This document shows positions 47,201-60,009 of a stretch of 64,000 nucleotides of DNA, one piece after another. Below the pieces are notes generated by a model, which was given only the letters and a program-made list of their open reading frames with translations, did not search any database and was not told where the DNA came from. How positions within the stretch are numbered: position 1 is the stretch's first letter; each line of letters opens with the position of its first letter. A program made the translations under genes and the position numbers. The stretch is taken from contig JAQGEQ010000048.1 in assembly GCA_034620365.1 (NCBI GenBank), positions 1,612,001-1,676,000 of the forward strand. Reading direction: 5' to 3'. The stretch is from Pegea sp. RAD2-039 (lineage: Eukaryota; Chordata; Thaliacea; Salpida; Salpidae).

Positions 47201-48780
47201 GATTTTACACAGTCAAACATAATGTTTAACAAAATTAGTGAAATTAATTCCTTTTTATGCAATTCTTATGACTTTAAGATTATGATCCGTTAAACGAAGT
47301 TGCTGATGTAGGATAATTCTAAACTAGTTTTTTTGAACAAAATTAAACTATACAATTAAGAAATTAAGATAGAACTTGTTTGACATTATTTTAAAACATT
47401 GCTACATGATCTTTAGAGTATAAAAAAGCATTACACCTAAACAAGAAAGCTAAATGTTTTTATTGTAAAAGTGCTAATTTTGACTATTATGATGATGGTC
47501 ATTTATTGCATCATGATTTACAAACTTTTTGAATAATGAAATTTTTAATTTAAAGTGATAGATAATAATTTTAATAAATATCTCATAACTGTTTTGAAAT
47601 GTACTCGTTAAAGGGTATTACCCGACAAAGATGAAACACATAGATTCAATTTTATGAAATTTTTAATTATTTTTTAAATTAAATAGATTTTCAAAAGATT
47701 ATTTATTGTGTCAGATCTAAATGCAATCCAAAAAGTATACTAAATTATAAAAATCCTCTGAAAACAAATTTTGATAGGCAAATGTGGAGAAAATGGTCGT
47801 TTTTTAAAAAGCTTATAACTTTCTTTCGCTTATTAGGAAAACTTCAATATTATCTTGTTTGCTTAAAATACATAAAAACCGTTCTATTTTTGTTATTAAC
47901 TTGCTTCTAAAGAATTTAATTTTGAAAGAAAACAATGATAATTATAAAAAATAAGCTAGGGAAAATATTATATAAGCTGTAACAAATTCAGTTCATTCTT
48001 TCAAACTTCAGCAGCTTCAGAAAGGAAGCCATCTTCGCCAAAGGACACCCATATTCAAAATTATGTGAAAGTTATTTTGAATATTCCTATAAACGGTGAA
48101 TAAAAAGATAGAAAACGTATTGAGCGTTTGAGGTCAATAAATATTAGGTTTCAGCCATATTGGTCTCTCATGTGGTTGTGACTTCAGTGAGTTAGAATTT
48201 ATTGTGGATTAATTAATCGTCAATTTGAACGTATCTAGTGATTCAGAGAATTTTAAGTTAAGTTCTTTTTAAAGAAAAAAAACTTAAAAGTTGTATAGCT
48301 TATTTGTAACTGAAAAACTTTAGCAATGCGAGATTGCACAAAGAAAGTTTTGCAATTACAAGTAAGATACACTCTGAAAACTGTTATATAAGGCACAAAC
48401 TAAATAATTTTAAGCAACAAAATAGTTTTAAGTGATCACTTATAATATTTTTCGTCTGTTTTTTTCAATGCAAAAAGTCTTGAGAGAACAGCAATTGAGA
48501 TTATTTTAGTCGAAAAAGTTAGATTTTTATTTAAAATAGTCAGTAGCAGTTAGAATAGTATTGGACAGTATTTTTTAGATGAATTAGTTTTTGTATTTCT
48601 TTGTTTGTAACTCATTATACAGATATTAACAAGCTTTTTAAGTAATATTTATTTGTGCAAGATTGATAACGTGACAGCCAATCTTTATCGGGAATATATC
48701 TTTTATTGTTTAAAAACTCATATATCATTTGATTCTTGTATTTTTTATAACAGAAGTTTTTTGTCTAACTGAATTTAACT
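44240..48780. other. spacer between the bZIP copies
   Basis: Mostly very AT-rich with no supported gene. It holds the hairpin pair at 44869 and a GC-richer island at 45440-45600 (see findings). A short non-random-looking stretch at 48000-48070 (KLQQLQKGSHLRQRTP in one plus frame) may be a coding relic. Confidence 0.4.
44869..44939. other. two adjacent hairpins in a GC-richer patch
   Basis: TTTTCC at 44875-44880 and flanking GGG at 44869-44871 pair with GGAAAA-CCC at 44905-44913, with an inner GCTT/AAGC stem. Next to it CAAAAGT (44923-44929) and ACTTTTG (44933-44939) form a perfect 7-bp stem with a 3-base loop. It lies 630 bases downstream of bZIP copy 1. The function is unknown. Confidence 0.3.
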
Positions 48781-48804
48781 GAAGGCTACTAAAGTTAGCT
48801 ACCT

Positions 48805-50490
48805 ATGATGGAATCTGACAAGTTTCTTAATAGCAACAGTTTTTCGACTGAAACCAAGCTATGCTCTACATCTAACAAAGCAATTAATGTCCATGAAAAG
48901 CACCAGCAACCGAACACTGGTGTGCCAAGTACAGGATCTGCAATCCAGCAGTGCCAACAAACTATCAGTAATGTAAGTCTTTAAAGTTTTGTATTTATTT
49001 TATTTTAAAATGTTTTTATATTTATCTTCTATAAACTTTGAATTCAACAGAACCAGGCTCAACAATCAGTACGTATAAAAACGTCACCGCAACCACTTAC
49101 TTACTCTATGCAAGGAGCAACAAGCGATGGTAAACATCCAAATAAGATTGGTCATTTGGTAGAACCTTCAAATCCACCAGGTCGGTTTTATCCAATGTCG
49201 ATTTTATTTCAATTGAGCTTTCCTTTTTCAACGACAAATTTCTTTAACACAGATTTAACTGAAGACTCTCAAAGCTATCTTTTTTATCCACAAGTACCAA
49301 CAAACTCAACTAATCAAGGCTTAGAACCTGTTAATCAGTCTACTGACAGCATGATGTTTGAAAATGGCTTTTCTGCAAATGAAACTAAAATGGCGAATTC
49401 AAGAAGTAGCTCTGTTAGTTTAGCCCAACAGCTAGTAACTAGCACTACTGGTTGTCAATCAAATTATCCTCAGTTGGTAAATGTAACATCTAATCAGTTT
49501 GGTTCGATTGATGGTTACAATGTAAATCCGACCAATGTATATCAGCCGGAAGTTCAAGTAACGTCTGCTTCTGCTAGGACCAATGTGACATGCGCAACCA
49601 GTCAGTATCAAGCAAGTACCAACGATATCTTTCGAAACAGTGGCTTAAATGATACTCCAGTTTCTTGCCAAATGACTGCTGGTAATCAAACTTTTGAAAA
49701 TGCTTCCTCTCAAGGACATCAAAACTTACAGCAACCACCCACTAATAACCATTACATGAATCAAGAGACAAGTCAACGATGGATGCCGCAAGCAATTAAT
49801 AACCAAGATGTAAGACATGGAATGAAGACTACTGAACCGAATGTTCAAGCTGGTGCTATGTTGAGCCCTCCAGTTTTAAAAATGCCAATGACTGACTTTT
49901 ACCAACCGAATCAGCCACATTATAACTATGGTACTCCTGAAGATGTCGCAAATAGAGCTCAACAACCCTACCAACAGCCGCCTGCACCTTTTTATCATTC
50001 TCATAGAGAAGCATCTCACTTCCCTCCCCATATTTCACCTCCTAACTATAATTTTCAGTCAACATCAGCTGATAGTCGTTTTCATATAGCTCAACCACAT
50101 CTTCTGCCAGTTACCGATTATCAGCAGTCAAATGATGCTGCAATGAATTTTTCTCGATCTGCAAGACATCATCCATACGCTAATGGAGGTTATCAATCTG
50201 GAATTGCTTCTTTACCGAATCCAGCACCTATGGCTGGACAATATGTGAATGGAGTTGATGTCAACGACAAGCCGAGAGCAGTGGCATCTCGTAAGAAGCC
50301 AAGATACCCACCTAAGGGTACTGCTGAGTATTTAGAGCATCGACGAAAGAACAACGAAGCTGTTCGTAGAAGTCGAGCGAAGCAGAAGATGCGCCAAATA
50401 GAGCAGAGTCAGCAACTGGAGTATCTTCGAAGAGAAAATAACTACTATCGCCATCAACTGAAGTTTGATCCACCGACCTCTCGCTATTAG
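48805..50490 (+). CDS. bZIP transcription factor, tandem copy 2
   Basis: Two exons, 48805-48972 and 49051-50490, phase 0, 535 residues, the same architecture as copy 1. Outside the 34-codon block and the zipper only about nine residues differ between the copies. The basic region is unchanged up to RRSRAKQK. The zipper differs: Leu to Met, Asn to Tyr, Ser to Asn, Phe to Tyr at a core position, and the end PPKKTRY becomes PPTSRY. The upstream 20 bases (AAAGTTAGCTACCTATGATG) are shared; farther upstream and in the 3' UTR the copies diverge quickly. The pair may thus bind the same DNA but differ in partner choice; that is inference. A TGACGTCA site, the sequence bound by many bZIP factors, lies at 51454-51461. 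Confidence 0.85.
49441..49542 (+). other. divergent 34-codon block in bZIP copy 2
   Basis: Counterpart of 43186-43287. It starts at AGC 49441 and ends at TAT 49542, exactly the same length as in copy 1. The flanks CTAGTAACTA and CAGCCGGAAGTTCAAGT are identical in both copies. Confidence 0.9.
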
Positions 50491-52480
50491 TTCTTCCTCA
50501 TTTGTTGATATCTGCTTTAGTCTCTGATGATATAAATTTGTTTGTACTTTATTAAAATATACTAATATATGCTATAATAATATTATTTTCACTTATAATA
50601 TTCTAAATGTGTTACGTTTACTATTTCAACCGTTTTACTACTCTCGTTTAAATACAATTTTCATAATCATTTTAGCTGAATGTTGAATGCTGAATGTTGA
50701 TATTTATAATATCTCTTTTGCATTATGAATAAAAAAGAAATTATCACTACTAAAAGAATTTTTGAGTTTAAAAATAGTTTTAACTCCTTGTTTATGAAAC
50801 GAAACTTGCAAAAATGTTATCAAAAACCAGTTTCATACAAATTATGAAGTTAAAAGTGTTTCTTCAGTTTAAAACTACTGATATAAATTTTCATTTAATG
50901 AAAGCCATTAAAAAAGAAATTTATTGACTAGCTTATAATACAAAAAGAGCAAAAATCATTATTTCAATCAGGTTTTTTAACAACTATAATGTTTGAATAC
51001 AACTAGTTGTCTTTGTTAATATTAATAATTTTTACCAAAGGTTTGAATCAGCTTAAACCTACAAGTTGTACATGAAATTTAAAAGTAGGTTTTGCAAATA
51101 TCCAAATTTTATAAATTATTAGCAGCTTACATTTTTTTAGCACAAAAGTAAATTTAATTCTAAAGACCTTTTGGTAACCAAAGATAAACAATTTTAACAA
51201 TTAGAAGTTTATTAATTTTTTATGTAAACAGTTTATAATAATTAACCTTGTTACAACCACAAACAATAGAAACAACAAACATTCTAATTATTGTTCAGTT
51301 AAATATCATTTGTGATTTAAACTTATTTTTTAATGCATGAATTATACAGGTCTAAATAATTGATGTAAGTTTTGATGACATTATGCAGAAGTAGTAGTAA
51401 ATAGATATTCTAGGAAGTAGTATATAGAAAGTTATAATTTAAGAAAATATAAATGACGTCACTGGTTATGTTTGATATATTATTTCATAAAGTAAATTTA
51501 AAGAATGTAATTAAAGCCATTATTAATAATTTATAAAAATTAAGAAACTATATGAACAAATCTTGCAATGTAATGTTGCATTGCTTTTATATTCCAATTA
51601 TTATTTCTCCATTAATACTTTTTTCTGACTTTAAAGAAGTTTGATGTTTGGTAAGCTGAAATTATGAACATAATTGTAACTTGAGCTTTGCGTTTAATTC
51701 AAATTCCTTTGAAACTTATTTTCTATTGAATGTTTTTAGGTCTATATCGATTGTAGTAATTGTACAAACAAGTTTTGTGATGAATACCTCCTATAGATGA
51801 AGAAAGATACATAAAGATATATTTTTATTTATTGTAGCTGTCTCATTTTTATTATTTAAATTAAAGTCAATTTTTGTTTTGGCATTAAATTTATTTCATA
51901 AATATATCCCTAATTTATGAATTTAATTCTAACTAAGATTCTAATATTTGAAACTGTCAGAACAATAATTATGAAATTTTCCCATGTGATAGTATATAGA
52001 CTCAAACTTACGTAATCTTTGCAATTACATAATTGTTTGCATTTATGTATAAGATCTTGTTTTATATTTCTTAGTTAATCACACTTTTGTTATTGTTTAT
52101 CTTAGTTTAGGATTCAATGATAAATCATAAATTTAATATATCATCTCAATATTTTATTATTTTTTAGGCAATTTTTTTTAATGTAATATACTAGATATAT
52201 GAATAGTTGTATCATCAGTATTAATCTTATTGTTGTATATATATAAACTTTATCGGATTATTTTTCAAACACATAACTATGGCGACAAATTTCAATGTTC
52301 TTATAGCGAGAAAAACAAAACAATATGAGCTGAGCGATAATAAAATGTCTGAAGTAACACAGTTTTGCATAATTCAAATAGAAAGATTAGAAACACTGCA
52401 GAAGCTTAGACAAAATAAAAACTTTTGATACAAAATTCAATATAAGAAAATAGGTGAAAAAACTGGCATTGTTATATATC
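50491..52480. other. intergenic, AT-rich
   Basis: 3' UTR of bZIP copy 2 followed by AT-rich sequence. A lone TGACGTCA at 51454-51461 is the only motif of note. Confidence 0.45.
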
Positions 52481-52489
52481 ACTTGTAAA

Positions 52490-54210
52490 GAAAATTGTTT
52501 AAATCATATTTTTTAAACAAAGTTTACAAGAAGTTTTAGATTTTGATGTTGTAATGGAGTCAGAAAGAAAATTCCAAACCTGGTCACTTTATTAAAAAGG
52601 ATCTTAAAATTAAAAAGCGAAGAATTATTAATATTGTCAATAATAAGTTTAAAATATAAACATAAAATATTAAATTTCAATACAAACTCTAAGCGAGGCC
52701 GTAGAAAACGCGTCGATATTTTAGGGATTTAATATTAAGCTTATAGAGAAGGTTTTTGTAGGAAAAAATAGTGTTTCACATCTAAAGAAAGCGTTAATAA
52801 TAAATAAACTATATGATATGTTTTCAAGGTGAGAGCTCCAAACAGAGGGGTTGAACCCTTATTAACTATATGTGGTAAACAGCTGAAAGAGTGTTCAAAA
52901 ATTTATAATTGTATCAAATTTGAGAATATTGTATAAAGTAAATGAACTAATCTTGAACAAACAACTTACTTAGAGAGTCCATTTTAAGTAATAGGAGATG
53001 AAGATACCCAGGTCTTTAACGGTATTAACATTTTACTGTTAGATAGAATTCTAATGATGTTGAACTCAAGAATTTACTAATTGAAAAGTGAAAATACTTA
53101 TTGAAAGCTGACTTGAGTTGTCTAGATTGAAGTCATAAGTCAGTAGATCCCAAAGAACAGTGAGTGAGTCATTACTAAAAAGCTTAGAATCCTCGCCTGA
53201 AAGTGTTAAGTTTCCAAAGCCATTTAGCAATGAAGAACAGTCTTATGAAGAACAGTTTTATATGATTGATATAAACATTGAAGAGGATCAGTCATGCTGA
53301 CTTGGAGGATACGAATAAAGACCAAAAAAGAACTTAAACGAGTTATTGATGAAGACCTGTTGAAAAATTGTTAATCTAAGAGTTATGAGTAAGGTTAATA
53401 ATATATTACCTGAGAATTTTTACTAAAATGTGAAACAGATTCAAAAACTTTGCAAATATCTGTATAGTTGATACCTTATATAGACTTTTTGTTGAGGAAC
53501 ATAGCCACTGGTAAACGCAGGACAAGAACTGATTACCGAAGGATCTTTGAGGAAAGAATGCAAATTAATATTAAGAAAGTAGGTTGTTGTAGAGAAGATG
53601 AGTTTTGTGTAAAATAATCTGTCTGAAGATTAGACAGAAGTTTGTCTGTAGCTTAGTAACTTATTTCTATATTCTTTATATGGACTGGGATAATGATGAA
53701 ACTCTTTCATTAAGAAGGTACATAGCTAGAGAAAAATACAGAACCATGCAATACAGGTTGTATTAGGAAATAAATAGATTGCTTAACAAACTAAGAAGAA
53801 AACCTTCTAAGTTTGCAAGTTAGTTTGTTTTCAATATTTTGGACGGCAGTGAGGATGTTTATATCAATGATAAGATTTGATTTATTTGCTTTAAAAATAT
53901 AACTTTTATAAACGTTGTCTTTGGTGAAGACCTTTTGAAAGCTTAAATTGAAAAATTTAATTTTTTCAAGATCATTGAGATACACATTTTTAAGGGCAAA
54001 ATGAGCAGAAATCTAAAGTAAATTTAATAAACTTGCTAAATTAGTATCACAAATTTTACTTTTCTTTTAACCGTGCCACTTACTAACTTCAATTTCATAT
54101 TTCTTACACTTAAGCTTGGATTGTACTTTATACGAGCTTTCGGTATTGAATTTTCTGAATAAGAGGCACTTTTCATCCAAAAAGCGTTTAATATGAGCTC
54201 AATTACAAAT
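52490..54210 (-). mobile_element. decayed non-LTR retrotransposon ORF2: reverse transcriptase relic
   Basis: Read on the minus strand, interrupted by many stops and frameshifts, conserved landmarks appear in the right order. At about 54200-54060 there is a charged linker (KRFLDEKCLLFRKF). At 53395-53300 lies a decayed S.G.PQG region, and at 53290-53256 LILFNVYINHI. Then come EDSKLFS (the ADD box region), VKDLGIF near 53020-53000, YKNLLYKLNIKSLKYRR at 52762-52700 and WNFLSDSI near 52577-52550. This is the order in CR1/Jockey-type reverse transcriptases. The element is dead. Confidence 0.7.
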
Positions 54211-56402
54211 AAGATTAGGATAGGAGGGAGTTTTTAGTAAGACAAACCTTCAATAAAATTTGTCAGATTTTGGATAAAATTGTCATAAAAGACTGTAATG
54301 ATAGCCCTTCATTAAGTATGTATTTCCAGGTAAAGGAAGATAGATAGATGTTAATCTTTTCAAAGTATTACATAGAAAATTGTAGATATCAGATTACTTT
54401 GACCTATTTTGAGATGTTGAAGGAGGAGTATAAATAAAACGAAATCTCATTTAAGACTTCAAGTTATAAAATTCGACTTGTGTGAGGATTCTACCTTTAA
54501 GTTGTTCTCGATTAAGGAGATTTGATTAACCTATTCAGTTTGAATCTTTAAAGTTTTTAAAATCACATCAGCATATGAGAGCTGTTAACCTTGAATCTCA
54601 TTTATCAGTTCTTCTTTAAAACCGAGACTTTATTATAAAGTTTTTAGTCTCTGTTTGAATTTTAGATGCTGGTAAAGTGGCACTACTTCGACTTGGTTTA
54701 ATGATCATTTAACCTTTAATCTTTACACACATATGTGAAACGACCGAAAGATACCAATGGCTTCTTTTTGGCGTTATTACCTCAGACAGAAGGTCAAAGA
54801 TTTCTTTTGTCATCAAGTTTTTGAAGTGGCTCTGCTCTTCTCATCATTTTTTGTCATTGATGCCATCTAAGCATATACCACAGGTGATAACCAATAAATT
54901 GGCATCTACTTTTAATGGATCTATGTCACGATAAAAGGTTGACATACTCACTAAATTTAATGTCTTAACACTAATAAGGCTTATTCAAATAGATTATAAA
55001 CTCTAATTTTCTTCAAATAAAAAAACTTTTGTGATACCTTAAGTCATTCAAAAAATTTATTTTCTTTGTTAATTCTTATTTTCTATGACCTTAATTTGGC
55101 ATAAGACAAAAGACTAGCTTAGAGCTGCTCAAACTTTCAAATCTCAAAGTCAACAATTTCTGATTCAAAGGTAGATAATAGCTGTAAATTTTTTACAGTA
55201 AAAAAAGAGCTTTAAAAAGTACAATAGATCCACTGATATACAAACGTATTAGCTTAATTTTTTTCTGATAAAAATGATTATAAATGAGCTGCATCAGTAG
55301 AAATATATTCAAAGTTTTGACTGACAGTTGTATAGCCACAGAACGCCTAAGTACGTTTTGATCATATATTAAACATCATATAAGTATTGAAGTATTTAAA
55401 ACTAATTTGTTAAACAGTGACTAAGAAGGTAAACAGGTATTAGTTGACAATTTATAGCAAAAGAGCAAAAAATAAAAAAATAAAAGATATAAAGTAATCA
55501 AGTAACCAAGTTGATGTTTGTAATGCCAAAGATCCTGAGAACTCTTTTTAGAATATAGCAGCTTATCTTTCAATGAAGCTAACAAAAAAGTTTCAAACAA
55601 AAAACCTTGAAAAAAATGAGTAGAAAAATCTACTGATTATCTTCAACAAGAGAAAACAGTTGCTGTATTACTTTTGAATATACAAAAAAGAGTAAGATCA
55701 TCTTTTGCCCAATTTATTCTGACTCTTTGTTTTAACTATAATCAATCTTTAAGAAGTCGACTTGCATAAATGTGTGCTTGCAAAAAAGAATATTTAAAAG
55801 AAGATGATCATCTTGCAGGAAATTCTAATCGTTTCATTGTTTAGAAACAAAGTTGTTTTTTGAAATAATTTCGTCGCTTAGAATTTCTGATTTAAAGTAG
55901 AAAAATAAGAAAAAAATTCTATATTTTAATAACTTATTCAATTAATTTTTTAAGTATAACAAAACTGTTTGTTATTAATATTTTTTTATAAAAAGCTTCA
56001 AGTTTATTTGTAAATGCAGAGCTTCAAATACATCAGTTCACGTCGTTTATATGAGTAAAAGCATTCAACCAAAATTAAATTTTTCACGGTCAAATTACTT
56101 TGAGAAATCAATGTTTTTGCTAATTATAAAAAAACCGAAACTTCTGTTTAACGTTCAATTACTAGATTTAAAAACTTGTTACTCTTATGGTTAGTAACCA
56201 CTTCTAATATAGAAGAGTATTATCCAAACTCACTTCTTAACATAACATCTTGAGTATTTAATAATTGAAAACAGTAATGTTATGCAGCTACTATTTGCAA
56301 GTAAAATTATTGATTTCACATATTGCATAAGTTTTGCTAATATTGTGATTATTCCAAGTTTCTTCTGTCGTATGGACACAATCAAGATAGATTCCAATTC
56401 AT

Positions 56403-56600
56403 TTATTTATCACCTGAGATATATGCTTGATGATATTTATTTCGGCTTGGTTGTATAAAAATGTGGTTAGTTCGGTCAGAGAAATCTATGTTGATATCTT
56501 GGAGTTTCAGCAATTTATTTTTGGTTACTTGATTAGAGGGTTTAATCACAATTGGTCTTTTATTTGAAGACCTTAAGCCAACTCTATAAAACACCTTAGG
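56403..56600 (-). mobile_element. decayed retrotransposon ORF1, RRM-like part
   Basis: Minus-strand frame YRVGLRSSNKRPIVIKPSNQ followed by K..LL.L..I.. and NHIFIQPSR resembles the RNA-binding middle of ORF1 proteins of non-LTR elements (R+G....KRP..I...). It lies about 2.2 kb upstream, in element orientation, of the reverse transcriptase relic. It probably belongs to the same insertion. Confidence 0.45.
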
Positions 56601-57319
56601 AGCACTTGAGAAGAGCTTGATCTTTCACTAAATTGGAAAATCTTGGATTTAGGGTTGTATCATCCGTTTCAGACTAGGAGATGCATTCGTTGAGAGACCA
56701 GGAGTTAATGGCAGGAGTTAGGATTTTATAGTTGAGGTGTTGTTTACACGTACATGTTGTCTACACCGCCCTTTATTGGTGAAAATAAAAATTTGTATCT
56801 CAGTAGTTATAAAAAAGCTCAACATTTCAACTTAGGCTTTCAGAGGGTCTTCACTAAAAAAATGATTCTAAAATATCTTACTTAAAGTGAAGAAATCAAA
56901 TCTTTCATTTTTTATCACTGATCTTAACATTCTTCTTTCCATCTATCGACAATTTCGAATACCTACTACAAACAAATTCATGAGTTTGTTTCATTATTAA
57001 TTTTATCTACAGCTATAAGATCAAAATACTAAAATGATCTCAAATAATTTTGTTTAAATTCAGTGCTTAAAATAAAAAGCAAATTATCAATTAGAGAAAT
57101 AATTAAACATTTTTAAATATCCAGATAAAGCACAAAAGTATTTAGAAGTGATAGTGCTGTAGTTGGAATAAATGGAAAGTTGAATTAACAGGTAAGATAA
57201 AAATTATAATAATTGTAATTTCCTAAAAATAACTTTTCCTACTTCGATGTTATAATCATCGGGACTTAAACGAGCTGGTTGAATATCATATATAAGCAGA
57301 AAATTTGTAAAATAAATCA

Positions 57320-57780
57320 GAGTGCAATGCTGGATTGGAAGAAGCTCCAAATAACAAGCAAGTAGTTTTTGTGGAGAAAGAAGACAAAGCTATAAGAGAA
57401 GGAGTTTTGAGAAGAACAGCTAGGAAGAAGAGCAAAAGCAAAATGCTGCCAATCTTGAATTTCCTTTCGAAGAAATACGAGAAGGATTTTAATGATATCT
57501 TGAAAGAGATTCATAAATAAAAAGAAGGATTTGGTTATAAAAAAGCTTCAAAAGAAGTTGAAGAAATTGAAGAACAAAGAAAAAAGTCTTTAAAAATAAT
57601 TGAAGAGTAATTAAAGCAAAAGATGAAATGATCAAGAAGCTAATAGATGAGAATGTGAAAGTTGTTAAAGAAAACAACTAATTAAAACAGAACCTTGATG
57701 CGCTTGAAAAACAACTAAACTTAAAATGATCTAAATGCAATGGAATAAAGACATCAGCTAGGCTAAATAATTTATGCACC
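57320..57780 (+). mobile_element. decayed coiled-coil ORF, probably inverted ORF1 5' part
   Basis: The plus strand reads as a Lys/Glu-rich coiled coil (KSLKIIEE, LKQK, DEMIKKLIDEN, KVVKENN, LKQNLDALEKQLN) broken by TAA codons where Gln would fit and by small frame changes, then NDLNAME. This is the style of the N-terminal coiled coil of retrotransposon ORF1. It has the opposite orientation to the ORF1/RT relics at lower coordinates. Confidence 0.45.
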
Positions 57781-57789
57781 TTATGGAAA

Positions 57790-59915
57790 AAATTATTGGC
57801 GCAACATAACAATGAAATTATTGCTTATATAAATTTATTTATGCTAAAATACATATTTGTATCAAAAGCATATCCATATATTGATTTTAAGTTGGTAATA
57901 AACGCTAGTACTTACAACTCGTTATACTTTTATAGCAAATATAACTGAAGGTTTGACAGTTTATAATTTATAGCAGTTAAAATGTTCCCATACCATTTAT
58001 AACAGTTTTAAACAAGTTTTAGTTAGTCTTAAACCAAAATTAAAACTTACTTTTAATAATTTAAATTTCAACCAAAAACAAACAGTCAATTCTTTTTTAT
58101 TAACCAATCTTATATTACTTAATCTTTTTTGAAACTTTATATATGGTAATATTACTTTTTTATAAATTTTATAAAAATATATATAAAAATAAGCTTCTTT
58201 ATAAATTAATATTGATCTAACTTAAACACTTATTTTTCATGTTTAATATTTAAACTAGATTAAGCATACAACTTTTAACCTAATGTCATGCAAACAAGCT
58301 AATTGGAATAATTTCAACTTCAGTATTGTAAGTTTTAAAGTCACGTCATTGTTTGTTGATATAAATGATTTGCCTTTTAGGTCTCAAAATATTATAAAGA
58401 TTCTACATCTATATACAATTAAGCTCCTTAAATTTTGATTTACAATGCATAAGTCAAAACTTTTCAATTAAATTGTCTACTGCTTAGTTGCAAAAATCAT
58501 GGAGAATTGCTTAATTGCTAAATTTTTACTTATAAAACCTTAAAGTATTTTGAGAGTAAATATTATTTCGCACTCACCGTTAAATAGTGCCATGAAGAGT
58601 GAAAAATTCTGGCTTCGATATGTTAATAGTAATGTGCGTAGATAGATTATAAGTTAAATGATTATTCTAATTCTGTTACTGTTTTTATGAGTATTTTCAT
58701 GTATCATATCAGAAACCTATTGAATATTTCATTACTTGCAGTTTCTTTTATTAAAAATAAGCATATTTTATATGTTATTATTATTTAAAACTTACCAAAT
58801 TCAACCACTCTACACGAGAAATTACATCAAATATTTAAAAGGTGAATTAATTTATTGAATATTTCAGTTTTCCTATTTGCTTTTTTATTTACATCTTGTT
58901 ATCCTATATATAAGAGTACTTTCGAATTTGGTTATTATTCTTATTTTAAAAATGCAATCGCTTACTTTTTACATTCTAAGTAAGTTTGAAAATGTTTGGT
59001 AACGATAATAATAGAAGCACATAAATATATATACAATTAGTAAATATTTTCTCAAAAGAGAAAGGTATAGTTTTTGTTCAATTGACTTAACTTAAATTTA
59101 ATTTAATTTTCAAAAAAATCAATTAATGATATCAGTATTTTGTTAAAGTTTGGAAAATAATAAATGTAATAAAGTGACGTGAAATTTGACCAAGGCCAAA
59201 GTGTAAACAGAATGCCACTAAACTATGTTTTGAAGTAAACATTAAGTTTGGTTTTGTATAAAAAACTTTATTTAATAATTTGTTTTGACAATATTTGTTA
59301 GTTTAAAACCAATTTTGCAATTATTGAAATGCAAATACAAAATATTTTAGTGCTTTGTTGTATCAATCAACAGATTTCATCTTCAAATATTAACAACTAA
59401 ATTGTACCTAAGTTATTTTTTAATAATATTTCTCCATCGGCCAATAACCTCACTGATTCTTTATTTGTCTCTATTCGTTGGTACGTGGTGGTGGCATATA
59501 TTTATCATGATTGTGCGGCGTAGCCTTGAGCTCATTTGTTTACTTTGTGTCCATGTACCCGACAGGTACCGTTTAATGATTGTACTTTCAAGCAGAGTAT
59601 TAAATCGAAATTCAGACTGTACTGTTAGCATATTCACTTTTGATAGCTACGGATAAACATGGAACTGAAAAAAGTGAGAATGTTTCAACAAGTTCTTTTG
59701 TATTTGATTTTTTATGTCAGGCTAAATTAAAGGTTAGTTTATTGAATAAGTCATTTAAGTAACCTGAAACCAAAAATTGTAATATTCTTGTGTTCTTTAG
59801 CTTCAGCTTAATAAACTTTAAATCAATTATTTATGCAACATTTTAAGCTTATATAAAATAGAAAATTAAACTAATCTACCTTTAAGATGAAAGTACAACT
59901 TTATGTTTCTGGATT
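57790..59915. other. intergenic, AT-rich
   Basis: No supported gene. A less AT-rich patch at 59440-59600 contains an open 84-codon frame with several hydrophobic runs and a small GTACC/GGTAC inverted repeat. I do not consider it a gene. Confidence 0.4.
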
Positions 59916-59921
59916 CGTAGA

Positions 59922-60003
59922 CATGTTTTCACAACCAGACACTCAGAAACACGATTTATCAATTACAGAATTGTGTATCTGAGTGTTTTTCTGTGAAAGC
60001 ATG
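59922..60003 (+). ncRNA. pre-miRNA-like hairpin
   Basis: Left arm 59922-59956 and right arm 59969-60003 pair at about 31 of 35 positions, including G-U pairs. There is one 3-by-3 internal loop (59934-59936 against 59989-59991), one A-A mismatch (59948/59977) and a terminal loop of about 10-12 bases. Total length is 82 bases, as for animal microRNA precursors. The strand is arbitrary. A small foldback transposon relic is the main alternative. Confidence 0.35.
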
Positions 60004-60009
60004 ACAAAC

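Noticed and set aside
52279..52428. A 49-codon ATG ORF on the plus strand
   Set aside because: It lies antisense to the 3' end of a decayed retrotransposon and has no splice partners or homology.
57317..57677. Minus-strand ORFs rich in Phe, Leu and Ser
   Set aside because: They are the antisense of the Lys/Glu-rich coiled-coil relic.
59402..59656. An 84-codon hydrophobic ORF
   Set aside because: It has no recognisable family, the membrane-like runs are what T-rich sequence gives, and there are no convincing splice signals.
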